Shown one piece after another: positions 44,542 through 53,396 of a DNA stretch of 64,000 bases; position 1 is the stretch's first letter; the number at the start of each line of letters is the position of its first letter. The notes beneath the pieces are model-generated. The model was not told the origin of the DNA, did no database searches, and was given only the letters and a program-made list of their open reading frames with translations. Origin of the DNA: Candidatus Sphingomonas phytovorans (GTDB lineage: Bacteria; Pseudomonadota; Alphaproteobacteria; Sphingomonadales; Sphingomonadaceae). A program made the translations under genes and the position numbers. The stretch lies in the NCBI GenBank assembly GCA_029202385.1, contig CP119314.1:684501-748500 (forward strand), written 5' to 3'.

Positions 44542-46143
44542 ATGACACCGAGCAAATGGCTATTGTCGGGGTGCCTGTTTCTGTTTGCAGGCGTCGCGGC
44601 CAAATCCTCAGTCCAGTCCCAGATACCCGTCGGGCCGGCACCGCTATGCGCGGTCACCAGCGCTGAATTCGCCACCTGGAAGGTGGGCAGCAATTTCGCA
44701 CCGCCGGATAGCGCGAGCTTCGATCCCTCGTCCGACTGTGCATTCTACAAATGGTCGTCGCAGATGTTCCTCTGGTTGACGACCAAGGATGTGCGCGGGA
44801 ACCTGCTGATGTTCTCGCCCAAGTTCGACAACGCGGTCGAGGACACCAGCACGGGCGCCTTCCAACTGGTCAACAGCACTGGCCTGGACGCACAGAACAA
44901 GACCAATGTGTCGTTCCGGGTCCGCGTCAACAAGCCCAAGGTGTTGCTGCTCAAGTCAGCCGGCAGCACCAATAATGTCGTAGGCGGTCCGGCGGGGGAC
45001 ACCGGGTCGACCGGCCAGGCGGGCGGCGGCGTGCTGATCGTCAATGGCAAGCCGATCCCGGTATCCGGCAAGACCGGGCTGTCGACCTATCCGGTCGTCT
45101 ATTACGCGATCCAGGAGAACGACGTCTTCACCGCGCTCAAGGAGCATTGGCGCAAGGTGCCCTATTATAATGCCGGCCCGAACAAGACGAATTTCCCGAT
45201 CACGCTCGACCAGGCGAAGGAAATCCAGAAGGCCTCGGGCACGACTCTTCCCAATCTGAGCCAGCTCGCGATCGAGGTGAAGACCGCCTGGATCGATACG
45301 GCGTATATCACGCCAGCGCAGGCCAGCAGCCTTATCCAGATCAAGTCGGATGTGCCTGCCTTCACGCAAGCACTCAACGCCAAGAACCAGCTGGTGCTGA
45401 GCTGGGACGGCACGACCATGGTCACGCGCACGCTGGCGATGGTCGGCATGCATGTGGTGGGATCAGTCAACCATCATCCGGAGATGGTCTGGGCGACGTT
45501 CGAATCGAACTTCAACAGCCCGGATGCGACCTATTCCTACCTCAACCAGAATTACGACCCGGCCACCAAGGCGTGCAAGGGTGGGACGACCTGCCTCAAC
45601 ACCGTCACTTTCAGCACGACGAGCAGCCAGCCGTCGATCTTCTACAATGGGCAGAAGGGAGCCTCCACCGCGCCTGACGTGATCGTCGAGACGGCATCGT
45701 CGGGCGACGACAGCAGCATTGTCGCGGCAGGGAAGACGTTGACGGCGACCAGCGTGGCGCGCCTCAATCCATGGGGAAGCCAGCAGCCGGCAACACCGTC
45801 ACTCAGCGATCCGGCCGTGCTCAACAACACGCTGCTCGTCTCGCTGATGAACTCGCTTCAGCCGAAGCTGGCTGCGTCGGGCGGCACCGGCAAGGCGCTG
45901 GCCAATTATTTCCTGGTCGGCGCGATCTGGAGCAACCGCATCATCCCGCCGCAGCCGGGTTACCAACTGATCGGGTCGCAGTTCGCCGCGAACACCACCA
46001 TGGAGACTTTCCAGCAAGTGCGGCCGGGCAACCCCGATCCGAACGCCACGGCGAACAATTGCTTCAGTTGCCATGGCGACTTCGATGGTACCCAGGGCAC
46101 CAGTGTCAGCCATGTCTTCCCCAACACGGTGGTGTTCCGCTGA
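44542..46143 (+). CDS. Secreted protein with single CxxCH heme motif, paralogue A
   Basis: 533 residues with a cleavable signal region (MTPSKWLLSGCLFLFAGVAA; LSGC could also be read as a lipobox, but the hydrophobic stretch continues past it). There is one c-type heme motif near the end, NNCFSCHGDF. The body is a large beta-rich domain I do not recognise. It shares landmarks in order with the product of 53397-55064: VEVKTAWID, HVVGSVNHHPEMVWATFE, ANYFLVGAIWSN and the terminal CxxCH. A periplasmic or surface electron-transfer or oxidase-like role is possible. GAAGGAG precedes the start; a strong terminator follows. Confidence 0.8.
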   Translation: MTPSKWLLSGCLFLFAGVAAKSSVQSQIPVGPAPLCAVTSAEFATWKVGSNFAPPDSASFDPSSDCAFYKWSSQMFLWLTTKDVRGNLLMFSPKFDNAVEDTSTGAFQLVNSTGLDAQNKTNVSFRVRVNKPKVLLLKSAGSTNNVVGGPAGDTGSTGQAGGGVLIVNGKPIPVSGKTGLSTYPVVYYAIQENDVFTALKEHWRKVPYYNAGPNKTNFPITLDQAKEIQKASGTTLPNLSQLAIEVKTAWIDTAYITPAQASSLIQIKSDVPAFTQALNAKNQLVLSWDGTTMVTRTLAMVGMHVVGSVNHHPEMVWATFESNFNSPDATYSYLNQNYDPATKACKGGTTCLNTVTFSTTSSQPSIFYNGQKGASTAPDVIVETASSGDDSSIVAAGKTLTATSVARLNPWGSQQPATPSLSDPAVLNNTLLVSLMNSLQPKLAASGGTGKALANYFLVGAIWSNRIIPPQPGYQLIGSQFAANTTMETFQQVRPGNPDPNATANNCFSCHGDFDGTQGTSVSHVFPNTVVFR

Positions 46144-46159
46144 TCGCCGCCTGACCTTG

Positions 46160-46188
46160 CCCCGCCGCGAACCCGGTTCGCGGCGGGG
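46160..46188 (+). terminator. Rho-independent terminator
   Basis: CCCCGCCGCGAAC and GTTCGCGGCGGGG form a perfect 13-bp stem with loop CCG, followed by TTTTATT. It lies 16 bp after the CxxCH gene and just before the stop of the convergent unknown gene. Confidence 0.9.
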
Positions 46189-46197
46189 TTTTATTCA

Positions 46198-47421
46198 TCA
46201 GAACCGGATCGAGTGCCGGTGGAAGGCGCGGGCGAGAAGCGGATCGCCGCCATGCGCGAAATAGCGATCGCGATAGTCTCGCGCGGTGATGGCGTTCACG
46301 CTGCTGTTGCTATGGTCCGACCCGTACAGAAAAATGCCCGGCGCCGCTTCGGAGAGGCGGATGATCCAGTCCTCATAGATCCGGCGTTTCTGTTCGAGAC
46401 TGTAGTGTGTCGCGCTGAAGATGGTGCAGAAGGCGTTGCTCCACCAGATCAGCGAGCCGGGTTCGTCCTGGATTCGTTCGAGCAGGGGATCGGCCTCCAG
46501 GATGTTGCAGAGCAGATAGTCGCGTCGCAAATCGCGGAACTGCCGCCAATGGTCCTCGAACCTGTCAGCGCCACCCCAGCGCGCCAGTTCTGCCGACCAC
46601 AGGCGCTCCAGCTCGGCCCATTCCATGTTGTCCGGCGAGGCGCCGGGCCACAGATAATAATGGGCGCCATTCTGCTGTTCGAACAGGCTGCGCAGGAAGC
46701 CGGGATAGTCGCGACCGTTCCATTCGGCGTCGAGCCGCCGCCTGAAATCCAGCGCCTGCGTGCTATAGTCGAAAAAGACGACGCTGCTGTCCGCGTCGAT
46801 CCCATGCGTGGCCAGGATACGGTTCGGCTTGAGGCCCGCGGCGACGCAATACAAGGTGGAGACGGGCGCGACAAAGCCCGGAGGCGGGTCGGCGACATCG
46901 TCATAGGATTCATAGTTCAGGACGAACACGCCGCGACCGGCTTTTTCCGACATGTCGTCGAGAAAGGTCAGGAATTCCGCGGCGTTGCCGAGGTCGGATC
47001 GCAGATCGATCAGATGGCCTTCGAGGTCGGGCCCGAAAGGAATCGCGATTGAGCCGGTTGGTTCGCCGTGCCGCGTCCAGGCATTGAGGTCGACCAGCAG
47101 GCAGCGACCGGGGACGCCGGCGATGATGAAATCGCGGTTCTCCGTCCATTCCTCCAGCGCGTCGAAGAAACTGCGGGCCTTGCCGCCATTGGGGCCGGCA
47201 TGTTCGGCGACGACGTGCCCATAGCCCTGCACGAGGCAGTAGCGGGCGCCGGCCTCTCTTGCCCGTAAGAGAAGCCGGCCGAGGTCGGCTTCTTCGATGA
47301 TCTCGCCGAAATAATGCCAGCGCAGCCATGAAACGGTCAGATCGCGAGCCCGACCGTTTGCCTCCTTTGTGCCTGTCGTTTCCAGTGGTGAACCGAGCAA
47401 TCCGCAGATCAGGTCGCGCAC
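46198..47421 (-). CDS. Protein of unknown function, 407 residues
   Basis: Not recognised. I place the start at the GTG at 47421, which has GGGAG six bases upstream; the frame opens at a TTG at 47436. It is soluble, with no signal peptide or helix bundle. Distinctive blocks are YCLVQGYGHVVAEHAGPNGG, FFDALEEWTENRDFIIAGVPG, CLLVDLNAWTRHG, FFDYSTQALDFRRRL, HYYLWPGASPDNMEW and LIWWSNAFCTIFSATHYS. The aromatic, Asp-rich strands near 185-260 recall nucleotide-sugar or SAM-binding folds, but no P-loop or glycine motif is clear. It lies on the opposite strand within the sulfotransferase/glycosyltransferase cluster and is divergent from a GT4 gene. Confidence 0.7.
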   Translation of the reverse strand: MRDLICGLLGSPLETTGTKEANGRARDLTVSWLRWHYFGEIIEEADLGRLLLRAREAGARYCLVQGYGHVVAEHAGPNGGKARSFFDALEEWTENRDFIIAGVPGRCLLVDLNAWTRHGEPTGSIAIPFGPDLEGHLIDLRSDLGNAAEFLTFLDDMSEKAGRGVFVLNYESYDDVADPPPGFVAPVSTLYCVAAGLKPNRILATHGIDADSSVVFFDYSTQALDFRRRLDAEWNGRDYPGFLRSLFEQQNGAHYYLWPGASPDNMEWAELERLWSAELARWGGADRFEDHWRQFRDLRRDYLLCNILEADPLLERIQDEPGSLIWWSNAFCTIFSATHYSLEQKRRIYEDWIIRLSEAAPGIFLYGSDHSNSSVNAITARDYRDRYFAHGGDPLLARAFHRHSIRF

Positions 47422-47542
47422 ACGCCTCTCCCTCAACTGTCGATGCTAAAGTGTATCCGGGGAAGGAACATAGTCGATGTCCCCATTTTGACCGCTAAAC
47501 ATGGCTTGACCGCAATGCTCGCACTGCGGCGTACTGGAGGGA

Positions 47543-48697
47543 ATGAGCACCAGAATACTCCTGTTGCAGGATGCCGTGTATTTTCCGTCCTATGGCGGAG
47601 GCAACAAGGCCAATCGGCTTTTGCTGACAGCGCTGGCAGCGCGGGGCTTCGAATGCCATGCGGTGTCCCGGATGCCTCGCGAGCGCCGGATTCTCGCTGG
47701 CAGATTCAGCGCGGAAGCGCTGACCGAGCGCGGTATCGCCGTCGAGCGTCACGCGGCGGGAAGCATGTCCTATCGCCACGAGGGCGTCAGGGTCGAGGCG
47801 CTGGATCTCGACGATCCCGAAGCTGCGGCGCGGATCGGCGCGGTGATCCGCGATACGCGACCCGACTGGATCCTCGTTTCCGACGACCGTCCTGCGATAC
47901 TGCTCGATATCGCGCTGGCCTATGCGCCCGACCGGGTGGTTGCGCTGGTTCATACGCACTTCCATCTGCCGTTCGGTCCGGAGGCTGAGGCCGGGAATGA
48001 AGAACAGCACGCCCGGTTAAGACGCGTCCGGAGCATCGTCGCGGTGAGCGAGCATAGCCGCGCCTATCTTCGGGAATATGGCGGGCTGGATTCTGTCCTG
48101 CTGCGCTTTCCGGTATTCGGAGACGGGCCGTTCGAACCCCCGGACCGGGCCGCCGCCGGCTCAGTGACGATGATCAACCCTTGCCTGCTCAAGGGACTGC
48201 CGATCTTCCTCGACCTGGCGAGACTGTTCCCCGAAACGCCTTTCGCCGCGGTGCCGACCTGGGGCGTGGACGAGACGGTGCTGCGCGACCTGTCGCTGTT
48301 ACCGAACATGACGGTGCTCGAACCCGCCGACGATGTCGGCATCGTCCTTCGCGACGCGCGTATCCTCGTGGCGCCGTCACTGATTCCGGAAACCTTCGGC
48401 TATGTGGCGATTGATGCCATGCTGCGCGGTATCCCGGTTCTTGCCGGCAATCTCGGCGGCCAGCCCGAAGCGAAGCTCGGTATCGACTTCACCCTGCCGG
48501 TCGAACCTGCCCAGCGAACCGGGGCAGGCCATGTCGCGCCGCCCCAGGATATCGCGCCCTGGCAGGCTGCTCTGGGCACGCTGTTGTCCGATGAAGAGGC
48601 GTATCGGTGCTGCTCGCTCGCGTCCCGCGCGGCTGCGCTCAGCTTCCTGCCGCAGACCGATGCCGGACATTTCTCCCGGTATCTCGCCTCTCTTTAG
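47543..48697 (+). CDS. Glycosyltransferase, GT4-like
   Basis: 384 residues with a GT-B fold. The N-terminal Rossmann half has YFPSYGGGNKANRLLLTALAARGFE. The C-terminal half has the donor-site region RILVAPSLIPETFGYVAIDAM followed by LRGIPVLAGNLGGQPE, in which the two acidic/aromatic positions match the GT4 E-x7-E area only loosely (the second Glu is Asp). It lacks membrane helices, as expected of a cytoplasmic or peripheral enzyme. Sugar donor and acceptor are unknown. GGAGG lies just before the ATG. It is convergent, 6 bp apart, with sulfotransferase B. Confidence 0.83.
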   Translation: MSTRILLLQDAVYFPSYGGGNKANRLLLTALAARGFECHAVSRMPRERRILAGRFSAEALTERGIAVERHAAGSMSYRHEGVRVEALDLDDPEAAARIGAVIRDTRPDWILVSDDRPAILLDIALAYAPDRVVALVHTHFHLPFGPEAEAGNEEQHARLRRVRSIVAVSEHSRAYLREYGGLDSVLLRFPVFGDGPFEPPDRAAAGSVTMINPCLLKGLPIFLDLARLFPETPFAAVPTWGVDETVLRDLSLLPNMTVLEPADDVGIVLRDARILVAPSLIPETFGYVAIDAMLRGIPVLAGNLGGQPEAKLGIDFTLPVEPAQRTGAGHVAPPQDIAPWQAALGTLLSDEEAYRCCSLASRAAALSFLPQTDAGHFSRYLASL

Positions 48698-48703
48698 TCT
48701 CGC

Positions 48704-49468
48704 TCAGCGCCCCAGCTCATGGAGTTCGGCCTCGAGGTCACTGCCCCGCAATTCTTCGCTCAGCGTGTCGAAATTCGAAATCGTTTCGCGCAGGGCGACC
48801 GGAGTCAGTTTCCAGGTCTGGCCGTTCGGCTGGACCGGTCGGCCGGCGGCGCCGAGAAAGGCGAGGGCAGGCTCGATCCCCCGTGGGGAAAACAGATCCT
48901 CATACCAGAGAAGGACGTGATCCTGCGCAGTCTCGTTCAGGCCGCGCTCGGTCTCGGCATAGAAGCGCTCATGCAGCGCGATATTCTCTGCTAGGGCCGC
49001 GCGGTCGACATGGACCCGGGGGCGAGGTGCTGGTGCGCCGCGATCGTCATAGACCACCCATTCCCCGGTCTGCCGGGCCAACAGCAGGGACACGAAGCTT
49101 TTGACCCGGTTGCGCCGCTTCAGGAGGATCTTCCGCACCCCGTGATCGGGCAGCACCGCCCGATAGGCAGCCTCATGCTGCCACAGGCACATTTTGAAGC
49201 CGACCGCTGCCCGGCCGAGATTGGTGCGCCAGACGCGATCGAGGAATTCCACCGGGTTGCTTTCCCGCTCCTCCATGCTGCCCAGCCGGAAATCGCTGTC
49301 CTGAAGGTGTCGCGCCACACCGATCACGTGCGGATTGAAGATTTCATGGTGACAAAGAATGTCGGGATGAGAGTTCAGCACCGTGCACAGGAAATTACTG
49401 CCGGTTCTGGTTGCATTGAGAATGATGAATCGAACCGGAATGGGGAGTTCTGTCACTGTCCGATCCAT
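48704..49468 (-). CDS. Sulfotransferase family protein B
   Basis: 254 residues from the ATG at 49468 (GGAG nine bases upstream). It is closely related to sulfotransferase A: NATRTGSNFLCTVLNSHPD aligns with APRTGSNLLCSLLNAHSE, DILCHHEIFNP with EILCHHGLFNP, VGFKM with VGFKM, and RKILLKRRNRVKSFVSLLLAR with RKILLRRRNRVRTYVSEEIAR. These are the PAPS-binding loops. Two related but distinct enzymes suggest sulfation at two positions or on two intermediates. It is divergent from the methyltransferase gene across 84 bp. Confidence 0.83.
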   Translation of the reverse strand: MDRTVTELPIPVRFIILNATRTGSNFLCTVLNSHPDILCHHEIFNPHVIGVARHLQDSDFRLGSMEERESNPVEFLDRVWRTNLGRAAVGFKMCLWQHEAAYRAVLPDHGVRKILLKRRNRVKSFVSLLLARQTGEWVVYDDRGAPAPRPRVHVDRAALAENIALHERFYAETERGLNETAQDHVLLWYEDLFSPRGIEPALAFLGAAGRPVQPNGQTWKLTPVALRETISNFDTLSEELRGSDLEAELHELGR

Positions 49469-49522
49469 TGAAGATTTCTCCGGCGGGCCGTAATTCGTTT
49501 GAACGGGAATGTAGCGCGGCTC

Positions 49523-49536
49523 TTGTCGACCGACAA
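49523..49536. promoter_or_regulatory. TTGTCG-N2-CGACAA inverted repeat
   Basis: A perfect 6-bp inverted repeat with a 2-bp centre (AC) lies in the 84-bp divergent gap between sulfotransferase B and the methyltransferase. The same arms with centre AT occur at 23657-23670, also between genes. A shared DNA-binding protein is possible; chance cannot be excluded. Confidence 0.3.
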
Positions 49537-49552
49537 AGGATCTTCGTTCATC

Positions 49553-50233
49553 ATGACGACTGACGAACGTTATGCGGTAGCGGAGGTATGGGACAGGCGG
49601 CATAGCGCGATCCTCGCCGTGGGAGATCCGGACCGGTCGAGCCAGTGGCTCGAACCATTCCTGCCGCTGCTGGAAAGCCATGGCTGCCGCGACGTGCTCG
49701 ATCTCGGGTGCGGCACGGGATATGACGCACTCGCGCTGGCGCGCCGCGGATATCGCGTCCAGGGCTTCGATTATGCCCAGGTCGCCATTGACGAGGCGAT
49801 CCGGCTCGCACAGGCGGAGGGCCTGACGGTCGATTTCCGCCAGGGCGATATCGGACTGCCCTTGCCCTGCAAGGACGGCAGTTTCGATGCGGTGATCAGC
49901 AACCTCGTCCTGCATTCTTTCGCCGATGCAGCGCTTCGGAGCATCGTCGGCGAGGTCGATCGCTGCCTCAGGCCGGGGGGGCTGTTTCTCTTCCACGCCA
50001 ATTCAACGGACGATCTCGAACGACGGCTTGCCGTGCAACCGCCCGAGCGCCAGCTGGGGCCGCGATCCTATGTCCTGGCCGGTGGCCAGACCATGCATTT
50101 CTTCAGTCGCGACTATTGCGAGACCCTGCTCGCCGACTGGCAGTCGATCGGGATCGAGGCGGTCACGCGGCTCGATCCGGAAGGCCAGCCGGTGAAGAGC
50201 GTCTGGCGGGTGGCCGTTCGGAAGCGCGGCTGA
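49553..50233 (+). CDS. Class I SAM-dependent methyltransferase
   Basis: 226 residues from the ATG at 49553. The frame opens at 49499 but the sequence before MTTDERYAVAEVW is unlike the family; the ribosome binding site AAAGGA is rather far, so the start is not certain. Motif I is VLDLGCGTGYDALALARRGY, motif II/III FRQGDIGLPLPCKDGSFDAV, and LRPGGLFLFHANS is the post-motif strand. The acceptor atom and substrate are unknown; this subfamily usually methylates small molecules. It begins a three-gene run with the ATP-grasp fusion (8-bp gap) and GINT1-like genes. Confidence 0.88.
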   Translation: MTTDERYAVAEVWDRRHSAILAVGDPDRSSQWLEPFLPLLESHGCRDVLDLGCGTGYDALALARRGYRVQGFDYAQVAIDEAIRLAQAEGLTVDFRQGDIGLPLPCKDGSFDAVISNLVLHSFADAALRSIVGEVDRCLRPGGLFLFHANSTDDLERRLAVQPPERQLGPRSYVLAGGQTMHFFSRDYCETLLADWQSIGIEAVTRLDPEGQPVKSVWRVAVRKRG

Positions 50234-50241
50234 TTCCGCCC

Positions 50242-52374
50242 ATGACTTGTCGCGTGGTGGCCATCGTCGATCCCTATGACGCAGGTTCGATGCTCGCGCC
50301 GGCTTTTGCCGAGCATGGCGTCGAGGCGCTGATGGTCCGGAGCACGTCGGCGATACCGAACGCGGAGGCTGCTTCCTTCGACCCGGCGCCGTTCAGCAAT
50401 GTGCTGCCCTGGCATGAGGATATCGCGCAGACCGTGGCCGCCCTGCGGGACCTTCAGGTCGATCATGTGATCGCCGGGTCGGAGCGGGGCGTGATGCTGG
50501 CCGATCGGCTGAGCGAGGCGCTGGGCCTGGCCGGCAACGGCACGCGTCTGAGCGAGGCGCGCCGCGACAAGGCGCGCATGATCGAGGAGGTCGGTGCGCG
50601 CGGTATCCGGGTGCCGCGGCAGATCCAGTCGGGCAGGCTGCATGATATCATGGCCTGGATCGACGAAGGTGGCGGATGGCCGGTCGTGCTCAAGCCGCGC
50701 TGGTCGAAGGGATCGGAGGGCGTGCGCCTGTGTACATCGCGAGAGGAGGTGTCGAGGGCGTTCCATGCCGTTCATGACCATGTCGACCAGATGGGCTTTC
50801 GCAACGACACCGTGCTGGCGCAGGAATTCCTGGCAGGGCGGGAATTTGTCATCGACACCGTCAGCCTTGACGGGCGCCATCGCCTCGCGGCCCTGTGGAT
50901 TTATGGCAAGCCGGTACCGGGCTTTGAATCGATCGGCGTGCTGTCCACCAAGGAATTGCTGCCGTCGGAGGGGCCGCTGGCCGAGATGTTGTTCGCCTTC
51001 GCGACGCGGGTTCTGGACGCGCTGGAGATTCGTCACGGGGCGGGGCATTGCGAGGTGATCGTCGACGCCGAAGGGCCGGCGCTGGTGGAAATCGGCGCGC
51101 GGCTGCATGGTGGTCCACCGGCTCATCTGATGAGTCGCGCCGCCGTCGGGACGAGCCAGCTCGACCTGCTGGTGCAATCCTGTCTCGATCCGTCCGGGTT
51201 TCTCGATAGTGTTTCCAGCCGCTATCGCCTGACCGGCGATGCGATGATGGCGTTGTTGCGGGACGCCGCGTTGAAGGGGGAGATCGAGACCCTGCCTTCC
51301 GCCCGATCCGTCGTCTGGAACGAGCGGGGAGGGGACCCTCCGCCAGCGGTGGCGGGCCTGGCTACGCTGATCCACGCGGAGCGGCAGGTGGTCGCGGCGG
51401 ATCTGGAGATCGTTACCGGCGCGCTCTCCTGCGAGATTCTCGACCGGCGCGACGCGGTCGAGGATATCGCGCCTGAATGGCGTGCATTGCTTGAGCGCTC
51501 GCGCTGCAATCGCGCCTTTGGTGGCCCGACCTGGTATCTGGCCGCGCTTGATGCCTGGCCGGACCTGTCGCCGCTGGTGATCGTTGCGCGGCGTGGCGGG
51601 CGTCTCGCCGGGATATTCCCGCTGACCCGACACGCTCAGGACGAAACGGTGCGCTTCGCCACGGTGTTGAGCGACTATAACGATCTGGTCGTGGCCGAGG
51701 GCGATGTGGCGGCCGCACGACGACTGATGACATTTGCGCGGCGCCGCTTTCCGCACCTCGATCTCACCTGCATCCGTGCTGATTCGAGCTGCGCCACGGC
51801 TGAAGCCCATGCGCCGGTACTGGTGGAGAAGAAGTTTATCTGCCCGACCGCCGATCTCTCTGTCGACTATGATGGCTGGTTCGCCGCGCGAAGCCCGGGC
51901 TTCCAGCGAGAGCTGGCACTGCTCACCCGCCGCGCGGCGCGCAACGGCGTTCGTGCCTGCCGGCTCGATCCGGTGCGCGATGCGGCGATCGATCCCGGCG
52001 CGTTCTTTCTCGAGATGCAGCAGGCGCGCTTTGGCGAACGCAGCCTGTTCCTGCGCGATCCGGCTGCCCGCGCTTTCGTCATCGCCGCGCTGCCAGCGCT
52101 GTGGCGCGAGGGTACAGCGCCGCTGTTCGGCCTTTGGGCCGGGGAGCAACTGATCGGATTGAACATCTGCATGCTGGGTGCCGACAGCCTGGGCAACTGG
52201 AATGCGGGTTTTCTCTCGGCTTTCGCCACTTTCTCTCCCGGCATGCTGATGGCCGATGCCGCGGTGCGCGAGGCGTGTGCGATGGGACTGGCGGAATTCG
52301 ACTATCTCCGCGGAACCGAGACTTACAAGCTTCGGTGGTGCTCCGGGCGTCGCGAGATCGGGCGGCTGGAATGA
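50242..52374 (+). CDS. ATP-grasp ligase fused to FemAB/BioF2-like acyltransferase
   Basis: 710 residues with two enzymes in one chain. Residues about 1-390 are an ATP-grasp ligase of the carnosine-synthase/BL00235 type: SEARRDKARMIEEVG, GGWPVVLKPRWSKGSEGVR (nucleotide Lys), VLAQEFLAGREFVIDTVS, and CEVIVDAEGPALVEIGARL (Mg-binding acids). Residues about 400-710 form a double-GNAT domain of the CelD/FemAB-like type (AFGGPTWYLAALDAWPDLSP, LFGLWAGEQLIGLNI, and EFDYLRGTETYKLRWC near the end). The first half would form an amide bond to an amino acid; the second would transfer an aminoacyl or acyl group. The stop overlaps the next start (ATGA). Confidence 0.85.
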   Translation: MTCRVVAIVDPYDAGSMLAPAFAEHGVEALMVRSTSAIPNAEAASFDPAPFSNVLPWHEDIAQTVAALRDLQVDHVIAGSERGVMLADRLSEALGLAGNGTRLSEARRDKARMIEEVGARGIRVPRQIQSGRLHDIMAWIDEGGGWPVVLKPRWSKGSEGVRLCTSREEVSRAFHAVHDHVDQMGFRNDTVLAQEFLAGREFVIDTVSLDGRHRLAALWIYGKPVPGFESIGVLSTKELLPSEGPLAEMLFAFATRVLDALEIRHGAGHCEVIVDAEGPALVEIGARLHGGPPAHLMSRAAVGTSQLDLLVQSCLDPSGFLDSVSSRYRLTGDAMMALLRDAALKGEIETLPSARSVVWNERGGDPPPAVAGLATLIHAERQVVAADLEIVTGALSCEILDRRDAVEDIAPEWRALLERSRCNRAFGGPTWYLAALDAWPDLSPLVIVARRGGRLAGIFPLTRHAQDETVRFATVLSDYNDLVVAEGDVAAARRLMTFARRRFPHLDLTCIRADSSCATAEAHAPVLVEKKFICPTADLSVDYDGWFAARSPGFQRELALLTRRAARNGVRACRLDPVRDAAIDPGAFFLEMQQARFGERSLFLRDPAARAFVIAALPALWREGTAPLFGLWAGEQLIGLNICMLGADSLGNWNAGFLSAFATFSPGMLMADAAVREACAMGLAEFDYLRGTETYKLRWCSGRREIGRLE

Positions 52375-53234
52375 CCGGGCCGCTTCCGGACGATCCATGG
52401 TCGATCGGCCTTTATGCCGGCCCCGACCCGCTCCATCTGGCCGCACCGCGGGGCCGCGCCAACCCGATCATGACGCGCGAGCAGGTGACTGATATTCCGG
52501 CGGCTTTCGTCGCCGACCCGTTCCTGCTGCGGCACAAGGGAGAGTGGCACCTCTTCTTCGAAGTGCTTCATCACGAACGCCGGCTGGGCGAGATCGGGTG
52601 GGCCAGCAGCCCCGATGCAGTCGCCTGGTCGTACCAGGGTATCGTCCTGCGCGAGCCTTTCCATCTATCCTACCCCGGCGTGTTCGAGCATGGGGGCGAG
52701 GTGTTCATGGTGCCGGAGACGCTCGATGCGGGCGCCGTTCGCCTCTACCGCGCCGACCCCTTTCCGATACGCTGGGTGCCGGTCGCCGACCTGCTCCAGG
52801 GCAGCCTCGCCGATCCGACGCCTTTCCGGTTCGAGGGACGCTGGTGGATGTTCGTGTGCCCGGCGCCGTCCAGCCATGACGCATTGTCGCTCTTCTTCGC
52901 CGATACGTTTGCCGGCCCCTGGCAGGAACATCCGGCGAGCCCGCTGATCGTCGGCGACAGGAGCAGGGCGCGGCCGGGCGGACGGGTCGTGTGCCGGGAC
53001 GGACGCCTCTATCGCTTCTCCCAGGATTGCGGGCCGCGCTACGGAAGCGGGGTGCGTGCTTTCGAGATCATCCGGCTGACGCGCGATGACTATGCGGAAC
53101 GGGAATGTGCTGAAAGCCCCATCCTCGGTCCGTCAGGCACGGGATGGAACGGCAAGGGCATGCACCATGTCGATGCCTGGCAGATCGCGCCCGATCATTG
53201 GATCGCGGCGGTTGACGGTATCAGGATCAAATGA
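52371..53234 (+). CDS. GINT1-like (glucosamine inositolphosphorylceramide transferase N-domain) protein
   Basis: 287 residues forming a five-bladed beta-propeller like GH43/GH32 enzymes. The landmarks are those of the GINT1 N-terminal family: AAFVADPFLLRHKGEWHLFF, HLSYPGVFEHGGEVFMVPET, SLADPTPFRFEGRWWMFV, RARPGGRVVCRDGRLYRFSQ and WNGKGMHHVDAWQI. In plants the full protein glycosylates inositolphosphorylceramide, with catalysis in another domain. Bacterial stand-alone copies sit in surface-glycan loci and their role is unproven. Sphingomonads make sphingolipids, so a glycolipid target is conceivable. Its start overlaps the ATP-grasp fusion by 4 bp. Confidence 0.75.
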   Translation: MTGPLPDDPWSIGLYAGPDPLHLAAPRGRANPIMTREQVTDIPAAFVADPFLLRHKGEWHLFFEVLHHERRLGEIGWASSPDAVAWSYQGIVLREPFHLSYPGVFEHGGEVFMVPETLDAGAVRLYRADPFPIRWVPVADLLQGSLADPTPFRFEGRWWMFVCPAPSSHDALSLFFADTFAGPWQEHPASPLIVGDRSRARPGGRVVCRDGRLYRFSQDCGPRYGSGVRAFEIIRLTRDDYAERECAESPILGPSGTGWNGKGMHHVDAWQIAPDHWIAAVDGIRIK

Positions 53235-53396
53235 TTTCTGTTCCGGTTACCATTGCGTAAGAGTTTCCTGTCTGGATGCAGCCATTCTGGCCTCTTCTTG
53301 GATTGATGGCATTTTGATGTGGCCATAGATTAAACAGGATCAATTTACCGTCATAATTTAAGGTGTTTGTCGATCTCTGCCAAAAAGGGGGCCGTT

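Noticed and set aside
44542..44600. Lipoprotein signal (LSGC) in the first CxxCH protein
   Set aside because: The cysteine lies inside rather than after the hydrophobic stretch, so ordinary signal-peptidase cleavage is more likely; left open in the annotation.
50113..52446. A 777-codon minus-strand frame under the ATP-grasp fusion
   Set aside because: Arg/Gln/His-rich shadow translation without motifs; the plus-strand gene has full ATP-grasp and GNAT motifs and overlaps its neighbour correctly.
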